A stretch of DNA of 13,587 bases, taken from Nanosynbacter sp. (GTDB lineage: Bacteria > Patescibacteriota > Saccharimonadia > Saccharimonadales > Saccharimonadaceae). Under the pieces are notes generated by a model. That model did not search any database. It saw only the letters and a program-made list of their open reading frames with translations, and was not told the DNA's origin. Below are positions 6,881 to 12,079 of this stretch, piece after piece. The position numbers and the translations under genes were made by a program. Numbering within the stretch: the first letter of the stretch is position 1; each line of letters opens with the position of its first letter. The stretch is taken from positions 1 to 13,587 of the forward strand of contig JABZJR010000010.1 in assembly GCA_015257705.1 (NCBI GenBank), given 5' to 3'.

Positions 6881-7390
6881 TTAACGAGGATTTGAGAAAT
6901 AGTCGATTTCTTTAATGATATCCAGTAAAGCCTGAGCACGGCGAGCTTCGTCAACAATAGCTACGGCAGCGTCATGTGCTGGCGCGATCAGAGTTTTATC
7001 GTCCGTAGAACGAAGAAGTAGTAGGTAAGTATCAAACTTTTCTTCTGGAGAAACATCTAGCTTGTCGACTAATGGACGCAACTCGTTCAAGGCAGTTTGC
7101 TTAATCGTATCAAGCGCAGGATCTGCGGCTGTAGCTGGAGCTGGTGTGCTAATTGCCGGAGTTGGCGCAACTGGCTCTGGGGCGGCAGGCTTCGCTATAT
7201 CAATAGCAGGCTCATCGCTCTGGTCTGTAGCGACAGGATCTGGTGAGATGGTTGCAGGATTAATTACAGGTGAAGCTGTAGCATTTGTCTCTTCGAATTG
7301 TAAATTATTGTCTGTATCTTGTGACACGCCAGCTAATACCTTAGCCAGTTCTTGGTCGTCACTGAATGATTGATTAGCTTGAGAATCCAT
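6881..7390 (-). CDS. Hypothetical protein with Pro/Ala-rich linker and conserved-looking helical C-terminus
   Basis: 169 residues, function unknown. Residues 1-40 are polar and acidic, 41-93 are a low-complexity linker rich in Pro, Ala, Thr and Asp (for example EPVAPTPAISTPAPA), and 94-169 form a compact, probably all-helical domain (ALNELRPLVDKL, PEEKFDTYLLLLRSTDD, RRAQALLDIIKEIDYF). No signal peptide, membrane segment or catalytic motif is seen. The layout, a disordered tail attached to a small helical domain, suggests a binding or adaptor role, but this is inference. ATG 7390 is preceded by AAGGTGGG with 5 nt spacing, so this gene has an ordinary ribosome binding site, unlike several neighbours. 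It is divergent from the isomerase gene and shares the groEL terminator. Confidence 0.8.
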   Translation of the reverse strand: MDSQANQSFSDDQELAKVLAGVSQDTDNNLQFEETNATASPVINPATISPDPVATDQSDEPAIDIAKPAAPEPVAPTPAISTPAPATAADPALDTIKQTALNELRPLVDKLDVSPEEKFDTYLLLLRSTDDKTLIAPAHDAAVAIVDEARRAQALLDIIKEIDYFSNPR

Positions 7391-7467
7391 TATAACCCAC
7401 CTTATATATTAAATTGTTTAAGCTTATATATGTTACACTATAACATGAGTTAATCAAGGAGCGCAAG

Positions 7468-8508
7468 ATGTTAGATGATATGAATGTGATAAAACAATAC
7501 GATCCAGGCGACGTTTTAAGCGGCGTTTTGAATATTCCAGAACAAGCTCGATATGAAGTGTCGATCCACGAAGGTGCGAATCAGCGTCGAGATTTTAAGA
7601 ATATCGTGATCGCGGGAATGGGCGGTTCGGCTTTAGCGGCTGATATGGTTCGAGTTTTGACCGCGGGCTGGTTGCATATTCCACTTGAAGTGGTGAAGGG
7701 CTATGATTTGCCGGGATTTGTGGGCGAGGAAACGTTGGTTATTGCGGTTAGTCATTCGGGCAATACTGAGGAGACTCTGAGTTGCTATCAGCAAGCACTG
7801 GAGAAGAAGGCGTGTTTGGCGGCTATGTCGACTGGCGGGACGTTGATTGAGCGAGCGAAAAATGACAACGTAACTTACGCTCAAGTTCCAGCTGGTGCGC
7901 AGCCGCGAATGTCGACGGTTTACCATTTGCGAGGATTGTTGAAATTGTTACAGCATTTTTGGGTGATTGATAATGATTTGTATGATCAGGTGAAAAATAG
8001 CGCTGATTGGTTGGCGAGCGAAATATTTAATTGGACAGCCAAAACGCCAGAAGCTGATAATTTGGCGAAGCAGATTGCGAAATTAACAATTGGCAAGACG
8101 TTGGTTGTTTTTGGCGGTGAATTGACTTGGCCGCTGGCATATAAGTGGAAAATTAGCTGGAATGAATCAGCGAAGAATTTGGCGTTTTCGAATCAATATC
8201 CAGAATTTAATCACAATGAATTTATTGGATGGTCGTCGCATCCAGTGGAAAAGCCGTTTACGATTTTTGATATTCGTAGCAATTTGGAGCGCGACAGAAT
8301 CCGCGAGCGAATGGAGCTGAGCGATCGTTTATTGAGTGGCAAGCGACCAAAGGCGCACGTACTGGAACTTCGAGGAAAGACGCTTATGGAGCAATTGCTG
8401 TGGGGTTTGGTGCTGGCTGACGCAGCTAGTATTTACACAGCCATTCTTAATGGAGTCAATCCTGGTCCAGTTCAGTTGATTGAAAAATTGAAAGCAGAAC
8501 TTAGTTAA
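7468..8508 (+). CDS. Bifunctional phosphoglucose/phosphomannose isomerase (SIS family)
   Basis: Interconverts glucose-6-phosphate, fructose-6-phosphate and mannose-6-phosphate. This is the short PGI/PMI family known from archaea and some bacteria, not the classical long PGI. In 346 residues: first SIS domain with GMGGSA (50-55) and SHSGNTEE (95-102), QPRMSTVY (145-152), then the C-terminal bact-PGI domain with WNES (231-234) and PEFNHNEFIGW (245-255). E233 and H249 are 16 residues apart, as are the catalytic Glu and His of the crystallised archaeal enzyme as I remember it; R147 may be the phosphate-side arginine. ATG 7468 has AAGGAG at 7456-7461, and a possible -10 TATAAC lies at 7439-7444. 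It would feed both glycolysis and mannose sugar formation. Its stop lies 1 nt from the stop of the convergent ABC permease. Confidence 0.9.
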   Translation: MLDDMNVIKQYDPGDVLSGVLNIPEQARYEVSIHEGANQRRDFKNIVIAGMGGSALAADMVRVLTAGWLHIPLEVVKGYDLPGFVGEETLVIAVSHSGNTEETLSCYQQALEKKACLAAMSTGGTLIERAKNDNVTYAQVPAGAQPRMSTVYHLRGLLKLLQHFWVIDNDLYDQVKNSADWLASEIFNWTAKTPEADNLAKQIAKLTIGKTLVVFGGELTWPLAYKWKISWNESAKNLAFSNQYPEFNHNEFIGWSSHPVEKPFTIFDIRSNLERDRIRERMELSDRLLSGKRPKAHVLELRGKTLMEQLLWGLVLADAASIYTAILNGVNPGPVQLIEKLKAELS

Positions 8509-8509
8509 T

Positions 8510-9721
8510 TTAATATCGTAGAGATTCGATTGGGTCGCGTCTGGTGGCGCGGGCTGCTGGATATACACCGGAAATTACGCCGATGATTATTGATAGTCCA
8601 ATTGATAAGACGGCTGTTTGCCAATAAATATAAGGCGTGAGCGGCAAATATAAGCTGGCAATATAAGCTCCCGCCAAGCCTAACCCGTAGCCCAATATTC
8701 CGCCGAGGAATCCGATGATCGCTGCCTCAATTAAGAACTGATTGACGATATCCCATCCCGTGGCTCCAACAGCTCGCCTGACGCCGACTTCACGCTGACG
8801 CTCGGCAACATTGACAAGCATCACGTTCATAACGCCTATTCCACCAATTAACAGAGAAATAATGCCGATGACAGTTAAGATTATCGAGAGAAACCTCGCG
8901 ACATTAGACTTCTTTTCGTTTATCTCTTCGCCAGAAACGATTCGATAATTCTTATCGCTATCATGATTCTTCTTCAAAATATCGTCAGCCGATTTTATGA
9001 CTGAATTGAGATTTTTATGATCTTTAGTAGTCACGATGATTTGCTGAATTTGCGGCGTTCCTTGGGTGAATTTTTTAATCACAGACAATGGAATAATGGC
9101 GGCGTTATTAAAATTCACGTCCAAATAACTGGCTTGATTTTCAATATTCTTCAACACGCCAACAACAGTCAATGGTTGATTTCGGATGTAAATAACGTTT
9201 CCGATGGATCTTTCGGTGCCAAACAAATCGACCGACAATTGCTGACCGACGACAACTCCGCCGATGTCGTTAATAAATTGTCCAGTAGCAATTTGCAAAT
9301 TGGCGACGTCTTTTAGCGATTCCGTACTGCCGATTAATGCGGCGTTTTGGATATCGACTTTACCTTCGCGGGCGCGCAGTTCGGCGTGTAAAAACGCGAT
9401 CGGCGCGGCTTTTGTGTTGGCAATTTTTTCTATATCCCTGGCGTCCGTTTCAGTCAATGTGTTGACCGTCGTTGTGTTGTCGGATTCGGTCAGCAGATTC
9501 GGGACGGCTTTTTGATTGCCAGATTTAACAATGGCGACAGGAGTGGATGATTGATCGGAATTGTCGCCGAATAGGTGATTAAATCCGCCAGTTAGAGATA
9601 GAACCATGGTGATGCTGGCGATGCCAATAGCTACGCCTACAATTGTCAAAAATGTTCGTCCACGATTAGCTCGTAGCGCCTGAGCAGCGTTCTCAAAATG
9701 ATTTTTTACTAATATTTTCAC
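8510..9721 (-). CDS. ABC transporter permease, MacB/FtsX type
   Basis: Membrane partner of the ATPase just upstream. 403 residues with the MacB layout: a first membrane helix at about 22-43 (RTFLTIVGVAIGIASITMV), a large extracytoplasmic MacB core domain (about 50-270), then three helices at about 277-303, 330-356 and 369-390. The cytoplasmic coupling loop ERQREVGVRRAVGAT (307-321) and the C-terminal YPAARATRRDPIESLRY are typical. Such transporters export peptides, lipids or antimicrobials, or pull on envelope components; the substrate cannot be told. It starts at GTG 9721, overlapping the TGA of the ATPase gene by 4 nt (GTGA), so the two are translationally coupled. No periplasmic adaptor (MacA) gene lies in this window. 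Confidence 0.93.
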   Translation of the reverse strand: MKILVKNHFENAAQALRANRGRTFLTIVGVAIGIASITMVLSLTGGFNHLFGDNSDQSSTPVAIVKSGNQKAVPNLLTESDNTTTVNTLTETDARDIEKIANTKAAPIAFLHAELRAREGKVDIQNAALIGSTESLKDVANLQIATGQFINDIGGVVVGQQLSVDLFGTERSIGNVIYIRNQPLTVVGVLKNIENQASYLDVNFNNAAIIPLSVIKKFTQGTPQIQQIIVTTKDHKNLNSVIKSADDILKKNHDSDKNYRIVSGEEINEKKSNVARFLSIILTVIGIISLLIGGIGVMNVMLVNVAERQREVGVRRAVGATGWDIVNQFLIEAAIIGFLGGILGYGLGLAGAYIASLYLPLTPYIYWQTAVLSIGLSIIIGVISGVYPAARATRRDPIESLRY

Positions 9722-10512
9722 GATTTTTTCGCCCTCGATTTCTTTGAAGATTTTTGCTTCTTAGGTTTTTCTTCTTTTTCGTCGTCTACAATTAACTTCT
9801 TAGTGAACTTGCGCTTTTCCTTATGCTCGTCAGTGTCGATTTTTCCGTCCAACATAGTGATGACGCGACTGGCATAATGGGTCAATTCTGGGTTGTGAGT
9901 AACCATAATTATAGTATTGCCGCGACGGTGTAGGTCGGACAATTCTTCCATAATGAGATGACTTGATTTGCTATCCAAATTTCCTGTTGGTTCGTCGGCT
10001 AAGATAATTGACGGACTATTAACCAACGCTCTGGCAATTGCTACGCGCTGAACCTGACCGCCAGATAATTGATGTGGCATGTAATATTCGCGCTGTCCCA
10101 GATGAAAAGTTTTCAAAATGCGGCTAGCTTCCTGAAGCCGTTTGACTTTCCCGAGTCCTTTATACGTTAACGGCAACGCTACGTTTTCAATTACAGTCAG
10201 GCGAGGAATAAGATTGAAATTCTGGAAAACGAAGCCGATGTGTTTGGAGCGGATTTTAGCGCGTCGTCGCGAACTCAGATTGTCGACAGCGACATCGTCC
10301 AGATAGTATTCGCCCTCTGAGGGCTGGTCTAATAGTCCAAGGGTGTTTAATAGAGTAGTTTTTCCGCAGCCGCTTGGGCCCATAATAGCGATAAACTCAC
10401 CCTTTTTAACGGTTAAATCGACGTTATCTAAGGCGCGAATCTCAGCGTCGCCAAAGCCAAATTTTTTGGTGACATTAATGAGTCTAATGCGTGGTGGAAT
10501 AGTTTCTTTCAT
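9718..10512 (-). CDS. ABC transporter ATP-binding protein, MacB/LolD type
   Basis: Cytoplasmic ATPase powering the adjacent permease. 264 residues: Walker A GPSGCGKT (45-52), Q-loop Q97 in VFQNFNLIP, signature LSGGQ (149-153), Walker B IILADEP (169-175) with catalytic E174, D-loop LDS, and switch H206 in VTHNPEL. After the core, from about 225, there is a Lys-rich tail of some 40 residues (KKQKSSKKSRAKKS at the end) that is unusual for this family and may bind membrane phospholipid or nucleic acid. The frame is open far upstream across the antisense strand of tRNA-Ser, but the real start is ATG 10512, where homology begins and which follows TATAAT by 9 nt. It ends with TGA, overlapping the permease start. 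Confidence 0.95.
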   Translation of the reverse strand: MKETIPPRIRLINVTKKFGFGDAEIRALDNVDLTVKKGEFIAIMGPSGCGKTTLLNTLGLLDQPSEGEYYLDDVAVDNLSSRRRAKIRSKHIGFVFQNFNLIPRLTVIENVALPLTYKGLGKVKRLQEASRILKTFHLGQREYYMPHQLSGGQVQRVAIARALVNSPSIILADEPTGNLDSKSSHLIMEELSDLHRRGNTIIMVTHNPELTHYASRVITMLDGKIDTDEHKEKRKFTKKLIVDDEKEEKPKKQKSSKKSRAKKS

Positions 10513-10521
10513 CTTTGACTT

Positions 10522-10527
10522 ATTATA
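10522..10527 (-). promoter_or_regulatory. -10 box of the ABC transporter operon
   Basis: TATAAT on the minus strand, 9 nt before ATG 10512. It lacks the TGn extension seen before other genes. The predicted leader is 0-3 nt and no Shine-Dalgarno sequence is present. Confidence 0.55.
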
Positions 10528-10572
10528 GAGAATGAATGTTATTAAGTGCAACCATAAGGGACAATAAAGTTG

Positions 10573-10581
10573 TGGTATAAT
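10573..10581 (+). promoter_or_regulatory. Extended -10 promoter of tRNA-Ser
   Basis: TGGTATAAT followed by 9 nt to the first base of the tRNA. The match to TGn-TATAAT is the same as before tsaD, murF and others, here in front of a stable RNA, which supports the motif as this organism's main promoter. Confidence 0.7.
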
Positions 10582-10590
10582 TATCAACAA

Positions 10591-10680
10591 GGAAGGGTGC
10601 AGGAGTGGTTGAACTGGCACGCCTGGAACGCGTGTAACGGAGCAATCTGTTCGAGGGTTCGAATCCCTCTCCTTCCGCCA
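10591..10680 (+). tRNA. tRNA-Ser(GGA) with encoded CCA
   Basis: Type II tRNA of 90 nt including CCA. Acceptor GGAAGGG pairs with TCCTTCC (one G-T pair), discriminator G73, anticodon arm CACGC-CTGGAAC-GCGTG with anticodon GGA (reads UCC/UCU), a long variable arm (AACGGA paired with TCTGTT), T arm GAGGG-TTCGAAT-CCCTC, and genome-encoded CCA. The discriminator G and long arm are serine identity features. Confidence 0.97.
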
Positions 10681-10740
10681 AGAGATATTTGAGAGGGTAT
10701 TATAGAAACAAGAAAACATTATACGTACTTAATCAATATT

Positions 10741-11742
10741 TTGATAGACGCATATAATGCCGGTAAGCTACCAGAGATAAAAGATATTATTGTCGAACCT
10801 GAATATGGGTATGTGGCGTCAATTGAGTATAATTCCGGAGAACACAGAGTTTTATATGGACATGATCCTGGGTTTAATTCAGGAAGTGCAGAGCAATTGG
10901 CTAATGATAAGGGGTATACAAAGTTTTTGCTTAGAGAAAATGACATAGATTGTGCAAGAGGTTCTGAATTTCTTTTACCTTGGTGGGCGGATATGCTGCG
11001 TCAATCAGACCGTCAGCAGTTTAATCACTCTATGCGTGACACAAAAGAAGCCCTTGGCTATATTGATAAATCTTTAGGATTTCCTGTCTATGTTAAACCT
11101 AGCAGAGGTTCTCAAGGAGTTGGTGTAGCTAGAGTTGAAACCGCTGAAGAACTTGATAAGCTTCTTAATCAGTATAACGAGGAGCGTGTTAAAGTAGCTG
11201 TCATTGAAGAAGAATTAAAAATGCCTGACTATCGCATATTGGTTTTTGATGGCGAGGTAGTTAATGCCTATGAGAGACGACCTTTTTCTGTTAAGGGTGA
11301 TGGAGTAAGTAATTTAAAACAGCTAATTGATTTGAAACATAAGACCTTGGTAGATTCTGGTAGAGATATACATTTTGAAAGGCAGCTACCTATAATTATG
11401 AATAAATTAAGGAAAATGGGTCTGTCTATGACCGATATTATACCGGAAGGCGCAGGTGTTCGTTTGATGGATATATCAAATTTATCAGCAGGAGGAACGC
11501 CAGTTGATGTCGGTGAAGTTATGCATCAGCGGTGGCGAGATCTAGCTGTCAGGGTGGCAAGAATCTTTGATTTACGAATATGTGGGGTTGATTTGGCATG
11601 TAAGGATATTACGCAATCAGATAGCGAATACGGCGTAATAGAGGTAAACGCAACGCCTGGTGTCAAACAATTTATGGCAAGCGGTGTGGCTCAGCAGGAA
11701 AAGCTAGAAGATATTTTTGTTAAATTCTTCCGAACATTATAA
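10741..11742 (+). CDS. ATP-grasp ligase, cyanophycin synthetase/GshF-like
   Basis: Probably forms an amide bond through an acyl-phosphate intermediate using ATP; the substrate is unknown. From TTG 10741 the protein has 333 residues: PVYVKPSRGSQGVGV (115-129, ATP-binding lysine and glycine loop), VIEEEL (154-159), VKGDGVSNLKQLID (184-197), LMDISNLSAGGTPVDVG (242-258, like the NLSTGGTA segment of cyanophycin synthetase), CGVDLAC (281-287) with D284, and EVNATPG (301-307) with the metal ligands E301 and N303. The start is uncertain. The frame stays open upstream to 10693 without ATG, GTG or TTG, those codons look protein-like ([13 protein letters not shown]), and there is no Shine-Dalgarno before TTG 10741. 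A TATTAT box at 10698-10703 stands 7 nt before an in-frame AGA codon (10711) where a leaderless ATG would be expected. Confidence 0.85.
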   Translation: MIDAYNAGKLPEIKDIIVEPEYGYVASIEYNSGEHRVLYGHDPGFNSGSAEQLANDKGYTKFLLRENDIDCARGSEFLLPWWADMLRQSDRQQFNHSMRDTKEALGYIDKSLGFPVYVKPSRGSQGVGVARVETAEELDKLLNQYNEERVKVAVIEEELKMPDYRILVFDGEVVNAYERRPFSVKGDGVSNLKQLIDLKHKTLVDSGRDIHFERQLPIIMNKLRKMGLSMTDIIPEGAGVRLMDISNLSAGGTPVDVGEVMHQRWRDLAVRVARIFDLRICGVDLACKDITQSDSEYGVIEVNATPGVKQFMASGVAQQEKLEDIFVKFFRTL

Positions 11743-11746
11743 TGAT

Positions 11747-11881
11747 CTACCTTGCCGCAAATTCACTCACCAAATAAAACGACCCAGCAACAACGACGTA
11801 CGTATCAAGCTGCTGGGCTTTCTCGATGGCTTTTGTGAGAGCTCTGTCTGGATTGTATTCAATCTCGACTGCAGATTTCAT
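11747..11881 (-). pseudogene. folC: C-terminal remnant of folC (folylpolyglutamate synthase/dihydrofolate synthase)
   Basis: The minus strand from ATG 11881 to TAG 11747-11749 encodes 44 residues ending ALTKAIEKAQQLDTYVVVAGSFYLVSEFAAR-like sequence (written here in parts: NPDRALTKAIEKAQ, then LDTYVVVAGSFYLVSEF). That helix followed by a strand and GS-F/L-Y-L-V-x-E is the usual end of FolC, a 400-450-residue Mur-ligase relative. No ATP loop or other FolC part is found upstream: the same frame meets a stop at 11918-11920. An extended -10 (TGCTATAAT) lies 10 nt before the ATG, so the remnant may still be transcribed, perhaps after an internal deletion that joined the original start region to the C-terminus. 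It ends 4 nt from the convergent ATP-grasp gene. A genuine 44-residue gene is possible but less likely. Confidence 0.65.
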
Positions 11882-11891
11882 ACCGTATCTG

Positions 11892-11900
11892 ATTATAGCA
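11892..11900 (-). promoter_or_regulatory. Extended -10 promoter-like element before the folC remnant
   Basis: Minus strand TGCTATAAT, identical to the element before tsaD, but 10 nt from the ATG instead of 6-9. It may be the original folC promoter kept after deletion. Confidence 0.45.
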
Positions 11901-11929
11901 AAAATAGGTTGTAATTTTTACTAAATAGC

Positions 11930-11959
11930 TTGCAAAACACTAGATATAGCGGCTATAGT
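11930..11959 (+). promoter_or_regulatory. Probable promoter of the ribonucleotide reductase gene
   Basis: TTGCAA (11930-11935), 18-nt spacer, TATAGT (11954-11959). Expected start near 11966, giving a leader of about 114 nt, long for this window. Both NrdR-like boxes overlap or flank this promoter. Confidence 0.55.
11937..11952 (+). promoter_or_regulatory. NrdR-like box 1
   Basis: ACACTAGATATAGCGG agrees with the published NrdR-box consensus ACACWATATATWGTGT at 13 of 16 positions by my count. It lies between the -35 and -10 of the nrd promoter, a position suited to repression by NrdR. Confidence 0.6.
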
Positions 11960-11968
11960 TATTATTGT

Positions 11969-11984
11969 ACGCTATATATATAGC
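11969..11984 (+). promoter_or_regulatory. NrdR-like box 2
   Basis: ACGCTATATATATAGC matches the NrdR consensus at 12 of 16 positions and lies within a perfect 16-nt palindrome (11970-11985). It begins 32 nt after box 1, about three helical turns, the usual spacing of paired NrdR boxes. Confidence 0.6.
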
Positions 11985-12021
11985 GAGCCCATAAATAAAC
12001 AAAAACACAAGCTACGAAGAT

Positions 12022-12055
12022 AAGCCACCAGATGAGGTGCTGGTGGTTTGTTTTT
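12022..12055 (+). terminator. Terminator-like hairpin in the nrd leader (possible attenuator)
   Basis: AAGCCACCAG (12022-12031), 8-nt loop, CTGGTGGTTT (12040-12049), then GTTTTT. Ten pairs including one G-T, followed by a T-run. It lies downstream of the nrd promoter and only 25 nt before the GTG start. It would either attenuate nrd or end transcripts arriving from the ATP-grasp gene 280 nt upstream. Between the promoter and this hairpin (11986-12021) I see only A-rich sequence without clear structure. Confidence 0.7.
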
Positions 12056-12079
12056 AAGAGGGTAAATTAAGGAGGGTAT

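Noticed and set aside
10513..10719. Upstream extension of the ABC ATPase frame by 69 codons
   Set aside because: It runs across the antisense strand of tRNA-Ser and has no similarity to ABC proteins; homology and the -10 box both place the start at ATG 10512.
10741..11742. Foreign codon usage of the ATP-grasp gene
   Set aside because: It uses many AGA/AGG and mixed Leu codons, but the 3495 gene and murE also use AGA, so by eye the difference is not decisive.
12032..12070. Twelve-codon frame with two adjacent Trp codons in the nrd leader hairpin, as an attenuation peptide
   Set aside because: No ribosome binding site precedes the ATG, and Trp control of a reductase makes no sense; likely chance.
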